DNA from: RGIG3135 sp964477115
GTDB lineage: Bacteria > Actinomycetota > Coriobacteriia > Coriobacteriales > Eggerthellaceae
Assembly: GCA_964477115.1 (NCBI GenBank)
Contig: CAYZCY010000011.1
Span: forward strand, 1-39,931
DNA length: 39,931 bases
Reading direction: 5' to 3'
A model generated the notes under the pieces. It was given only the letters and a program-made list of their open reading frames with translations. It was not told the origin of the DNA and did no database searches. Positions 32,393-39,931 of the stretch are shown piece after piece. The translations under genes and the position numbers were made by a program. Position 1 is the stretch's first letter, and every line of letters starts with the position of its first letter.

Positions 32393-32504
32393 TAGTTCTC
32401 CTTTTACTCTGCGCGCTTCGGGACTATTTCCTGTCCATTAGGCCGCATCCTTCGGGGCCTTTCCCCGAGGATCTTTCATCGACCCGCGCGACTTAACGAT
32501 TTAC

Positions 32505-32876
32505 TTATTTCGGGCGCTTAGCACCGTAGCGGCTACGAGCCTGACGACGCTTGTCGACGGCTGCACAGTCGAGAGCGGCGCGAATGACCTTGTAGCGAAC
32601 ACCGGGGAGGTCCTTAACACGACCACCGCGGATGAGCACCATGGAGTGCTCCTGCAGGTTGTGGCCCTCGCCGGGGATGTAGGCGGTGACCTCCATGCCG
32701 TTGACCAAACGGACACGAGCGACCTTACGCAGAGCCGAGTTCGGCTTCTTCGGCGTGGTGGTGTACACACGGGTGCACACGCCGCGCTTCTGCGGGTTGC
32801 CCTTCAGAGCAGGCGTCTTCTTCTTGTCGACCTGCTTCTGGCGGCCCTTGCGGACCAGCTGATTAATTGTAGGCAA
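32505..32876 (-). CDS. rpsL: 30S ribosomal protein uS12
   Basis: The 123-aa S12 (MPTINQLVRKGRQ) has KKPNSALRKVARVRL and GGRVKDLPGVRY; the lysines that mutate in streptomycin resistance are wild type. The start codon is TTG at 32876, preceded by AAGGAGA; no ATG or GTG fits. First gene of the cluster. Confidence 0.97.
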   Translation of the reverse strand: MPTINQLVRKGRQKQVDKKKTPALKGNPQKRGVCTRVYTTTPKKPNSALRKVARVRLVNGMEVTAYIPGEGHNLQEHSMVLIRGGRVKDLPGVRYKVIRAALDCAAVDKRRQARSRYGAKRPK

Positions 32877-33195
32877 GACTTTCTCCTTCTATTCTTTCTG
32901 ACGGACTTTCCTGAATCCTGCTCGGTCCCAGAAAAGCCCTGTCTTACTCTTTGCTGAATCGCTTCAGCCTATCTCCGCGGCTACCACTAAGCGCACGAAA
33001 ATATACGCCCCGAAAGGCGCAAGTGGGAATATTACGCGCCTTATCGCAGCTTGTCAAACGCCACGCGTCCGGGCGTATCTATACCGCATTTTCAGTAAAA
33101 TCGCAGGTCAGGGAAAGTATCGGGCTTTCGCCTGAAGGACACGTGTCTCAGGCGCGGGAAATTTTTTTCAAAAAACCTTTTTTGGCGAAAATGAG
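32877..33195 (-). promoter_or_regulatory. rpsL promoter region and leader
   Basis: A consensus -35 TTGACA (33057-33052) and -10 TAATAT (33034-33029), 17 bp apart, point to rpsL and give a leader of about 145 nt. Farther upstream is a 7-bp stem hairpin (33129-33135 with 33148-33154) followed on the plus strand by a T tract (33161-33168). No ORF is credible. Confidence 0.8.
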
Positions 33196-34368
33196 CTAGC
33201 GAACCGCGTATTCGGCGATGATGGCCTCAACCAAGCGTGCAGACCCCTCGAGGTCGGCCACCTTTATGTATTCGTCGCAGGTGTGGTATTCGGCCATGCC
33301 GATGCCGATGGCAACCGCATCCACCCCAAGCGCGCCGAGCACGTTGGCATCCGAACCGCCGCCCGTAACCTGAAGGCTTGCGCTCATACCCGCAGCCTCG
33401 ATGGCACGGCGAAGCTTGAGCTCGGTGACGCCGCCTTCAGCGAGAACGGTGCGCGGGTATTCGAGCTTCCAGGTAATATCGAGCTCTCCCCCAAAGCGCT
33501 TCGCCGCCTCGCGGCAAGCCGAATCCATGGCGCTGCGCTGCGCTTCAAGAGCCGCGTCATCGTGAGAGCGGCATTCGCCAACGATAGAGCACTGGGCGGC
33601 AACGACGTTCATAGCCGATCCGCCTTCGATGGTGCCGATATTTGCGGTGGTCTTTTCGTCAATACGGCCAAGCGGCATGGCGGCGATGGCGCATGCGGCC
33701 ATCTCGATGGCAGATACCCCCTCCTCGGGAGCAGCGCCCGCATGGGCGGCACGACCCTTGAAGGTGGCGTTCATGAGGTAGTGCGCAGGAGAGGCCGCCA
33801 CTATGGTGCCGGGGTGACCGCCCGCGTCGAGAACGAAGCAGGCAAACGGGTGGCGCTTGCCTTCGCCACCCTCTGACCCGGGCCACGCAAAGGCATCGGC
33901 CGAAAGGGCGCTCGCTCCGAGCAGGCCCTTCTCCTCGCCCGTGGTGAAGACGACCGTGATATCGGGGCGCGGAATGCCGGACTCGATGGCGCGCGTGATG
34001 CCCTCGATGATGGCGGCAAGGCCCGCCTTGTCGTCGGCGGAAAGAATGGTGTCGCCGGCGGAGGCGATGACCTCGCACTCCTCGCCTTCCACTTCCCTGC
34101 TCTTGATGACGCATTCGATGCCCTCGCAGGGCTCGACGGTGTCCATATGCGCCGAGAAGGAGACGTGACCTGGAGCCGTACCCGCAAGGCGGCCGATGAC
34201 GTTTCCCGTGTCGGATCCGGTGAGGTGCGCGGTGTCGTCGACGTAGACCGCAAAGCCGAGCTCGGTCAGCTTGCCCTCGAGGTAGCGTGCCATGAAAGCC
34301 TCATGGTAGGTGGGGCTGTAGATGCCGGCCATTTCGACAAAGCTATCGATGATGCGCTGCGTAGTCAT
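33196..34368 (-). CDS. M20 family peptidase, PepT-like
   Basis: The 390-aa zinc aminopeptidase shows SAHMDTVEP (H74, D76), SADDKAG (D112, the bridging aspartate), TTGEEKGLLG (E145, E146) and, near the end, GGGSDANVLG and AEYHTCDEYI. It resembles peptidase T-like proteins that trim tripeptides in the cytoplasm. Start has GGGAG 7 nt upstream. The next gene upstream on the same strand ends 68 nt before it. Confidence 0.88.
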   Translation of the reverse strand: MTTQRIIDSFVEMAGIYSPTYHEAFMARYLEGKLTELGFAVYVDDTAHLTGSDTGNVIGRLAGTAPGHVSFSAHMDTVEPCEGIECVIKSREVEGEECEVIASAGDTILSADDKAGLAAIIEGITRAIESGIPRPDITVVFTTGEEKGLLGASALSADAFAWPGSEGGEGKRHPFACFVLDAGGHPGTIVAASPAHYLMNATFKGRAAHAGAAPEEGVSAIEMAACAIAAMPLGRIDEKTTANIGTIEGGSAMNVVAAQCSIVGECRSHDDAALEAQRSAMDSACREAAKRFGGELDITWKLEYPRTVLAEGGVTELKLRRAIEAAGMSASLQVTGGGSDANVLGALGVDAVAIGIGMAEYHTCDEYIKVADLEGSARLVEAIIAEYAVR

Positions 34369-34435
34369 TGCGTCACTCCCGAATAGGTAAAAGGTAGGTA
34401 TGTTAGTGGGCTCCCGGGCGTAGCGAGTCCCGAGA

Positions 34436-35800
34436 TTAGTAAGCTCCCAGAATGCGAGCCGCGACCTGCTTCTTGCGGCTGAGCACGCCGGGCATCCAGG
34501 TTCCGCCTTCGCCTTCGCAATGGATGCCGAAGACGCGGTTGACGATGCGGCGGTTGCCCTCGACGATGAACATGCTGCCCTCGGCCATGATGTCGGTCAC
34601 CATGAGCAGAACGAACTCATAGCCGCGCGCCTCCATGAGCTTTCGCAGATGGGCGCGGATTTCTTCCTCCCGCGTCATGACGGCCTCGAGGTCAACGGTT
34701 TCATGCTGGGCGAGAAGCACTGTGTGATCGCCAAGCTGAAACTCCTTGGAGTCGGCTTCGACGAGCTTTTTGATGGAGATGTCCCCTTCGCCGCCGCGCG
34801 CCCTGAATACGCGCAGGCCAAACTCGGTGGGGTCGGTTTCCAGAATGCCGGCCAGGAAGTCAACCTGGTCACGGTCTATGGGCGTTGCCGTGGGCGATTT
34901 GAGGATGACGGTGTCGGTCATGATAGCCGACAGGAGCACAGCGGCAATGCTCTTAGGGATTTCAATGCCGTACTTGCGGAATTCCATGGTCACGATGGTG
35001 GCGGTGGAGCCTACCGGCAAGTTGAGGAACTGGATGGGGTTTGCCGTCATCACGTCGGCGATGCGATGGTGGTCGATGATCTCAACCACGTCAGCTTCCT
35101 CGATGCCCGCTACGGCCTGACGCGTTTCGTTGTGGTCGACCAGGATGACGCGACGCTTGGGACGGGTGGCAACGTCAGAGCGCGTAACGATTCCGATGCA
35201 GAAGCCCTCGTCGTTGAGCACTACGGCCTCGCGAAGCTCGGATGCCATGAGGTCTTCGATGGCGTCCTTCAAAAGGCCTTCCTTATCGAGCACGAGCACG
35301 TCGGTTTCGGTGAGCTCGCTCACGAGCTGGCCGAGGGACTCGATGAGATCAGCTGCGACGGCCATGGCGTTTGCCGCGCCCTGCTCCAAGCGGTCGGTGG
35401 AAGAAATATAGCGGTTGGCAATGGCGCGCGTGGTGATAAGGCCTCGATAGGTGCCGTCATCATTGGTGACCACCAGAGCCCTTATGTTTTCCTGGCGAAG
35501 CAGACGCCCCGCGTCAAGCACCGTTGCGTCATGCGGGATGCTGATGGGATCTGCCGTCATGACGTCAAGGACGCGGGCGTGAACGTGCTGGATGCGCTTG
35601 GGTGCGGGAATGCCGTTTTCCTTGAGAACCCAGGAGCTCTCGGGAGGAAGCTCTCCGAGGCGATAAGCTTCGTACACGAAAGCATCGGATGTGCCGTCGC
35701 GCTTGGCAAGCTGGTTCTTCAAATACGCGTAGGCGACGGCTGCGCTGATGGAGTCGTTGTCGGGATTGCGATGACCGACGACGATAACGGGCTTTGCCAT
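34436..35800 (-). CDS. CBS-containing manganese-dependent inorganic pyrophosphatase
   Basis: The 454-aa family II pyrophosphatase hydrolyses PPi. The DHH motif IVVGHRNPDNDS (H10, D14, D16) starts the protein, a CBS pair (about residues 75-235) is inserted, then VDHNET and IDHHR, and the DHHA2 domain with the terminal SRKKQ. No DRTGG domain is seen between the two CBS repeats. CBS domains in this family bind adenine nucleotides and regulate activity. ATG 35800 with AAGGA upstream is chosen; the open frame extends to 35866. Confidence 0.92.
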   Translation of the reverse strand: MAKPVIVVGHRNPDNDSISAAVAYAYLKNQLAKRDGTSDAFVYEAYRLGELPPESSWVLKENGIPAPKRIQHVHARVLDVMTADPISIPHDATVLDAGRLLRQENIRALVVTNDDGTYRGLITTRAIANRYISSTDRLEQGAANAMAVAADLIESLGQLVSELTETDVLVLDKEGLLKDAIEDLMASELREAVVLNDEGFCIGIVTRSDVATRPKRRVILVDHNETRQAVAGIEEADVVEIIDHHRIADVMTANPIQFLNLPVGSTATIVTMEFRKYGIEIPKSIAAVLLSAIMTDTVILKSPTATPIDRDQVDFLAGILETDPTEFGLRVFRARGGEGDISIKKLVEADSKEFQLGDHTVLLAQHETVDLEAVMTREEEIRAHLRKLMEARGYEFVLLMVTDIMAEGSMFIVEGNRRIVNRVFGIHCEGEGGTWMPGVLSRKKQVAARILGAY

Positions 35801-35855
35801 GTTCCTTACGCTCCTATTCTCCTCAAGCAGATCGCACATTGTAGCGCAAACAGAG

Positions 35856-35887
35856 CGGGGTACCACCCAAAGCGAGATGGCACCCCG
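35856..35887 (-). terminator. Hairpin between degV and the pyrophosphatase gene
   Basis: CGGGGTACCA and TGGCACCCCG form a 10-bp stem with one G-T pair, 30 bp after the stop of the minus-strand DegV gene. The downstream stretch CTCTGTTTG is only weakly T-rich. Confidence 0.45.
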
Positions 35888-35916
35888 GAAGAACTTCAGT
35901 TTACCACGAAGCCTCT

Positions 35917-36771
35917 TTAGGAGACTTTTACCTCAGGACAAAGAGACATGTCGATGGACTGGATGGCAAAGCAGCCGGGGCCGCCCTGCGTGATGAAGGC
36001 CGGGCCAAGGTTGAAGATGCCGCACTGGCAGTTCGGGAAATGCTGCTTGATGGCCTCAATGGCCTGCTTGGCGGCAGACAGATTGTCGGCATGTGCGACG
36101 CTGATATAGCAGCTGTCCGTGACGCCGCGGGCCTTCAGGTCCTCCATAACGGCGGCAAGTCCCTTGGAAAGGGATCGGGTGATCTTCAGACGCTCGATGC
36201 GCTTACCGTCTTCGGTCTGGCGCATGACGGGCACCGCCTTGAGCATATGGGCGAACTTAGCGGCCATGGGGGTCAAACGACCGCCGCGGCGCAGAAAGTC
36301 GAAGTCCTCGGGAATGAGGTAGGAAAAAGCGGTGTCGGCCATGGCCTTCATGTTGGCGACGATGGTTTCGGTGTCGTGGCCGTCTGCGCGCATCTTGACC
36401 GCCGCATGCATCATGATGCGATGCGGAACGCACAGCGTCTTGGTGTTGATGACATGCACGCGCATGGGGTGACGAGCCTGGTCGACAAGGCCGCATGCCA
36501 CGTTGTAAGCGCCAGAAAGGCCCTCGGCCATCGCCAGGTGAATGATCTCCTCGTCGGTGTCGTAGGCCTCAAGAGTCAGACCCACAGGCGGGCAGGAGCT
36601 GGTGGGAACACCGCCTTCGCGAACCTTTTCGATAAACTGGGCGGCGGTGATGTCTTCGTATTCCAACCAGGTTTCGCCTTCGATGGCAACGGACAGAGGC
36701 AAAACCTCAACGCCAAACTGAGCGGCCTCAGCAACGGAATACATGACCGAAGAGTCGGTTACGAGCTTCAT
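35917..36771 (-). CDS. DegV family fatty-acid-binding protein (second copy)
   Basis: A 284-aa DegV paralog: KLVTDSSVMYS at the N terminus, the TSxP-like PTSSCPPVG loop, LSGAYNVA, and FDFLRRGGRLTPMAA. Expected to bind a long-chain fatty acid for FakA-type phosphorylation. AGAGGGGG lies just before its ATG. It differs clearly from the copy at 7788. Confidence 0.9.
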   Translation of the reverse strand: MKLVTDSSVMYSVAEAAQFGVEVLPLSVAIEGETWLEYEDITAAQFIEKVREGGVPTSSCPPVGLTLEAYDTDEEIIHLAMAEGLSGAYNVACGLVDQARHPMRVHVINTKTLCVPHRIMMHAAVKMRADGHDTETIVANMKAMADTAFSYLIPEDFDFLRRGGRLTPMAAKFAHMLKAVPVMRQTEDGKRIERLKITRSLSKGLAAVMEDLKARGVTDSCYISVAHADNLSAAKQAIEAIKQHFPNCQCGIFNLGPAFITQGGPGCFAIQSIDMSLCPEVKVS

Positions 36772-36981
36772 AATCCCCCTCTTGCCCGAACAAGGCCCAC
36801 TTTGACGGGCTGCGTGCGCATGTCCGAGCGCATTTAAAACGACATTGCGCCCATGATACGCGATTACGCAACATGCATAGACGAGATGTGGTATTTATTC
36901 GGGCAATTGAGGGTTTTCGTTAACCGCTGTAAAGGTTTTTGTCACATTTACACGGATTCGGAGAAAGCCCGATCATCCTAC
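36772..36981. other. Spacer between pcrA and degV
   Basis: This 210-bp stretch holds no credible gene. It includes the DegV ribosome binding site and should contain the end of the pcrA transcript; no strong terminator is evident. Confidence 0.4.
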
Positions 36982-39333
36982 TCAGCTGATTTTCACGATA
37001 GGAGCGTAGTCTTTGAGGAGCTTCTTTGTTTGCCCGGTCTTGGCGAACTTGATGTGAAGCGTATCCCCGTCGATCTTCGTCACCTTGCCGCGCCCAAAAG
37101 TCTTGTGGTCTACGGTGTCACCCACGGCAAAGCTCACCTTTGCCGCATCCTTCTTGTAGGCGCTAGAGCTCACGAAGCCGCTACGTTCGGCACGCGGGGA
37201 CACGCCCGCGGTGCGCGAGCCGGAACCGCTTGCGCTCGATCGGCCGAACACGCGGCCTTCGCCCGCTTCCGTTCCCGATCCGGCGATGCCGCGACGGCTG
37301 CCGCGCTTTGCCCAGCCGGTACCCGACAGCCCCGAGCTTCCCAGACCTGAGGTTTGGCGCAGCTCTGAGGGGATCTCGCCGATGAAGCGAGAGGTGGGAT
37401 TGGATGAGGTCTGGCCGAAGATCTGACGGCTCTGCGCGCAGGTGAGGCAGAGCTGCTTGCGTGCGCGCGTGATGGCCACGTAGGCAAGACGGCGCTCCTC
37501 TTCGACGGAAGCGGCATCGCCGATGGAGTTCATGTGCGGGAAGAGCGTTTCCTCCATACCGGCCACGAACACGCAGTCGAATTCGAGGCCCTTGGAGGAA
37601 TGCACGGTCATGAGCGTAACGGCATGCCCGTCTTCGGTCACGCTGTCGAGGTCGGTGCGCAGGCGCACCCACTCGATGAAGTCAGCCAGGGAATCGCCGC
37701 GCAGAACGCGCACGGGTTCCTGGCCTGTGTCTTGCGCGCCTTCCGTAGGGCCCGCGAATACCGCCTCCTCTTCGTCATGGGTCTCGGCGAACTCGTCTAC
37801 GACGGAGAGGAACTCCTTGATGTTTTCTATGCGGCTGCGGGCCTCGTCGGTTCCCTCGGATTCAAGCGCCTCGATGAGGCCGGACTTGTCGATGAGTGCC
37901 TCCACCACGCGGCGCAGCTCACCGGAATACGTACGGGCTTCCTTGATGAGCTCGAGGAACTCCCCCACCGCGCGCCGGGTGCTTGCGCGCACTTCGGGGT
38001 CGACCACCGCCAGCTCGGCGGCGTCCATGAAACACATGTCCATCTCGCGGGAGAACTGATCGATGCGCTCGATGGTGGTCTTGCCGATACCGCGGCGCGG
38101 CACGTTGATCACGCGCTTGGCCGCCATGTCGTCGTTGCCGTTGACCACCAGGGTGAGATACGCCATGACATCGCGAATCTCAGCGCGATCGAAGAATCGA
38201 GTGCCACCGACGATGCGGTAGGGCACGCCGGCGCGCAGCAGCATGTCCTCAAGCATGCGGGACTGGGCGTTGGTTCGATAGAAGACGGCAATGTCGTCAT
38301 AGTTCAAACCGCGCGCATGGCGCTTTTCGATCTCGCCCGCGATCCAACGCCCTTCATCGCGCTCATCGGTTGCCATGTAGACGTCGATCCTGTCGCCCTT
38401 TTCCGAAGAGGTGAAGAGCTTCTTACTCTTACGATGCTGATTGTTGGCAATAACGGCGTTGGCGGCATCGAGGATGTTGCCGACGCTGCGGTAGTTCTGT
38501 TCGAGCTTGACCACCTTGGCCTCGGGAAAATCGCTTTCGAACTCGAGGATGTTGCGAAGGTCGGCGCCACGCCAGGAGTAGATGGACTGATCGTCGTCGC
38601 CGACCACCATGATGTTGCGATGCGCCGCTGCAAGCAGCATGGTGATCTCGTACTGAGCGTGATTGGTGTCCTGATACTCGTCCACCATGACGTAGCGGAA
38701 GCGCTGCTGATACGCCGTTAGGATGTCCTCGTGGTTTTTGAGGAGCAGGTAGGCGTAGAGCAGCAAGTCGTCGAAGTCAAAGGCGTTCGCCGCCTTGAGG
38801 CGCTGTTGCAGGCGCTCGTACACGCGAGCGGCGACCTTGCCCACCGGGTCAATAGCCTGCTTGGCAAACTCCCCCGGTACGATGAGTTCGTTTTTCGCGG
38901 CGGAAATGCGGTTCATGAGCGAGTTGACGGGGAATCGCTTCGGATCGATGTCGAGCTCGGCCATGATGTCCTTGTACAGGCGCTTCATGTCATCGGTGTC
39001 GTAGATGGTAAAGGAATTGGTGAAGCCTATCCTTTCGGCGTCGGCGCGCAGGATGCGCACGCACATGCTGTGGAAGGTGGAAACCCACATGCCGCGGGAG
39101 CGTGCGCCTACGAGGGATCCCAGGCGCTCGCGCATTTCCGCAGCAGCCTTGTTGGTGAAGGTGATGGCAAGAATTTCCCACGGGGCAACACCGCGGTCGA
39201 TCAGGTTGGCGATACGGTAGGTGAGAACGCGCGTTTTGCCAGAGCCCGCGCCTGCAAGGACGAGCAGCGGACCTTCCGTCGTGAGCACTGCTTCCTGCTG
39301 GGGCTGATTGAGTGATTCGATATCGATAGGCAT
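36982..39333 (-). CDS. pcrA: ATP-dependent DNA helicase PcrA/UvrD
   Basis: The 783-aa superfamily 1A helicase has Walker A AGAGSGKT (27-34), ITFTNKAAAEMR, VDEYQDTN, GDDDQSIYSWRGA, the LEQNYRS motif, TVHSSKGLEFDCVFV and VAITRARKQL. The C-terminal ~120 residues are a Gly/Ser/Arg-rich linker followed by the Tudor-like VGDTVDHKTFGRGKV domain, which binds RNA polymerase in PcrA. Functions in nucleotide excision repair and in removing obstacles from DNA. ATG 39333 has AAAGGA upstream and a TATAAT at 39379-39384. Confidence 0.95.
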   Translation of the reverse strand: MPIDIESLNQPQQEAVLTTEGPLLVLAGAGSGKTRVLTYRIANLIDRGVAPWEILAITFTNKAAAEMRERLGSLVGARSRGMWVSTFHSMCVRILRADAERIGFTNSFTIYDTDDMKRLYKDIMAELDIDPKRFPVNSLMNRISAAKNELIVPGEFAKQAIDPVGKVAARVYERLQQRLKAANAFDFDDLLLYAYLLLKNHEDILTAYQQRFRYVMVDEYQDTNHAQYEITMLLAAAHRNIMVVGDDDQSIYSWRGADLRNILEFESDFPEAKVVKLEQNYRSVGNILDAANAVIANNQHRKSKKLFTSSEKGDRIDVYMATDERDEGRWIAGEIEKRHARGLNYDDIAVFYRTNAQSRMLEDMLLRAGVPYRIVGGTRFFDRAEIRDVMAYLTLVVNGNDDMAAKRVINVPRRGIGKTTIERIDQFSREMDMCFMDAAELAVVDPEVRASTRRAVGEFLELIKEARTYSGELRRVVEALIDKSGLIEALESEGTDEARSRIENIKEFLSVVDEFAETHDEEEAVFAGPTEGAQDTGQEPVRVLRGDSLADFIEWVRLRTDLDSVTEDGHAVTLMTVHSSKGLEFDCVFVAGMEETLFPHMNSIGDAASVEEERRLAYVAITRARKQLCLTCAQSRQIFGQTSSNPTSRFIGEIPSELRQTSGLGSSGLSGTGWAKRGSRRGIAGSGTEAGEGRVFGRSSASGSGSRTAGVSPRAERSGFVSSSAYKKDAAKVSFAVGDTVDHKTFGRGKVTKIDGDTLHIKFAKTGQTKKLLKDYAPIVKIS

Positions 39334-39378
39334 TTGCGCGTCCTTTGCGTATTGTCAGTCTGGAAAAGCGGAAAGAAT

Positions 39379-39384
39379 ATTATA
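39379..39384 (-). promoter_or_regulatory. -10 box of pcrA
   Basis: A perfect TATAAT on the minus strand lies 45 bp before the pcrA ATG. No good -35 is seen at 17 bp, where the strong hairpin region begins. Confidence 0.5.
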
Positions 39385-39405
39385 GACCCAACGGGCTCGG
39401 TACGC

Positions 39406-39439
39406 CCCTGACGCCCCCAGATGCCCGGGGGCGTCAGGG
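39406..39439. repeat. 13-bp perfect palindromic hairpin
   Basis: CCCTGACGCCCCC (39406-39418) pairs with GGGGGCGTCAGGG (39427-39439) around an 8-nt loop. It is not followed by a T tract on either strand. Confidence 0.85.
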
Positions 39440-39570
39440 TGTCTGGGGGGCGTCTCTGGGGCGCCTGGGTGGGTCTGGGTGCCTGGGTGGGTCTGGGGGG
39501 TCAGGGTGTCTGGGTGTCTGGGTGTCTGTGGCACCCGAGGTGCTGCTGTAGCGCCTGCTGTAGCGCCACG
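39440..39570 (+). repeat. G-rich tandem repeats with quadruplex potential
   Basis: Two 18-bp copies (39463-39480, 39481-39498; GCCTGGGTGGGTCTGGG) are followed by three exact 8-bp copies of GGGTGTCT (39504-39527) and two copies of TGCTGTAGCGCC (39544-39555, 39556-39567). The G runs on the plus strand could fold as G-quadruplexes. Confidence 0.8.
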
Positions 39571-39734
39571 AGTCGCTGCAGCGTAGCTTCCCGCCTCTTG
39601 TGGTCAAACGGGTCGCCCTAGGTGCAGTTTCCCAACGCCAATGGTCAAAGACATCGCCTCAGGGGGTTCACCTTAATAATTCGACCGCGCTTCACCGTGC
39701 AGAGGTCGCCGATTAAATCGGCGCACACAAAAGA
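39571..39734. other. Non-coding spacer
   Basis: Apart from a 7-bp CGCCGAT/ATCGGCG hairpin (39707-39723) I see nothing in this part of the pcrA upstream region. Confidence 0.4.
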
Positions 39735-39761
39735 GGGCTGCTAGCACACAGCCAGCAGCCC
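39729..39761 (-). terminator. Terminator of the partial gene at the right edge
   Basis: GGGCTGCT (39735-39742) pairs with AGCAGCCC (39754-39761); on the minus strand it is followed by TCTTTTG. It lies 48 bp after the stop of the partial gene. Confidence 0.75.
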
Positions 39762-39809
39762 CGGTTTAACAACCCTTTGCAAAGAGACAGGTTGCCTGAT
39801 TTGCCTGAT

Positions 39810-39931
39810 TTACCTGATGAAGGTGTAGTAGAGGATCGTTTCATCCTCGAAGGTGATGTCAAGCGAGAATATACCATCGGAGTCGATCCCCGCGCCCGTG
39901 ACCTCGCCTTCGCTCAGATCAAGCTCGACTC
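39810..39931 (-). CDS. 3' end of an unidentified protein (partial)
   Basis: The minus strand carries an open frame entering from outside the window and ending at a TAA at 39810-39812. About 40 residues are visible, acidic and beta-strand-like (VELDLSEGEVTGAGIDSDG, ending ILYYTFIR). I do not recognise the family. A terminator follows at once, which supports it as a real gene end. Confidence 0.65.
   Translation of the reverse strand, partial: VELDLSEGEVTGAGIDSDGIFSLDITFEDETILYYTFIR

Noticed and set aside
30152..32395. 747-aa plus-strand open frame opposite fusA and rpsG
   Set aside because: Antisense shadow of highly biased EF-G and S7 codons; leucine/aspartate/valine-rich without domain similarity.
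33129..33168. Plus-strand terminator-like hairpin with T tract upstream of rpsL
   Set aside because: No plus-strand gene precedes it; it may be incidental, so it is only mentioned in the rpsL upstream region.

Overview
The window looks like a chromosomal segment (one scaffold join, 100 N at 3901-4000) from a moderately GC-rich actinobacterium, most probably class Coriobacteriia. This is inferred from the ribosomal proteins, the DUF559, DUF1648/DUF5808 and GT-C type genes, and frequent TTG/GTG starts. No 16S gene is present to confirm it.

Left end (1-4000) is accessory in character: a terminator, a pair of 25-bp inverted repeats, a lone DUF559-type nuclease-like gene, minisatellite-like spacer DNA, a truncated flavodoxin-fold oxidoreductase remnant, and a GntR(YtrA-like)/DUF1648 membrane-protein pair. 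A 22-bp tandem repeat runs into the scaffold gap.

4000-10800 is amino-sugar catabolism. A plus-strand operon with a good promoter encodes an N-acetylneuraminate lyase/dihydrodipicolinate synthase family aldolase, an N-acylglucosamine 2-epimerase and an unusual ROK-like kinase. Convergent to it lie a DegV gene and nagA, nagB and a 725-aa GT-C-like membrane protein. Together aldolase, epimerase, kinase, NagA and NagB could form the alternative (Bacteroides-type) sialic acid route: Neu5Ac to ManNAc to GlcNAc to GlcNAc-6-P to GlcN-6-P to fructose-6-P.

13000-33060 is the str/S10/spc ribosomal cluster, all on the minus strand: rpsL, rpsG, fusA, rpsJ, rplC, rplD, rplW, then an insertion (trigger-factor-like chaperone, diacylglycerol kinase-like lipid kinase, YgiQ radical SAM protein), then rplB, rpsS, rplV, rpsC, rplP, rpmC, rpsQ, rplN, rplX, rplE, rpsZ, rpsH, rplF, rplR, rpsE, rpmD, rplO, secY, adk and a terminator. 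tuf is missing after fusA, and the usual map-infA-rpmJ-rpsM-rpsK-rpsD-rpoA-rplQ block does not follow adk. rplB has its own near-consensus promoter and a leader of about 350 nt; several spacers hold strong hairpins.

33200-39931 is housekeeping, also minus strand: an M20 (PepT-like) peptidase, a CBS-containing family II pyrophosphatase, a second DegV protein, the PcrA/UvrD helicase, a G-rich repeat spacer, and the 3' end of an unidentified gene.
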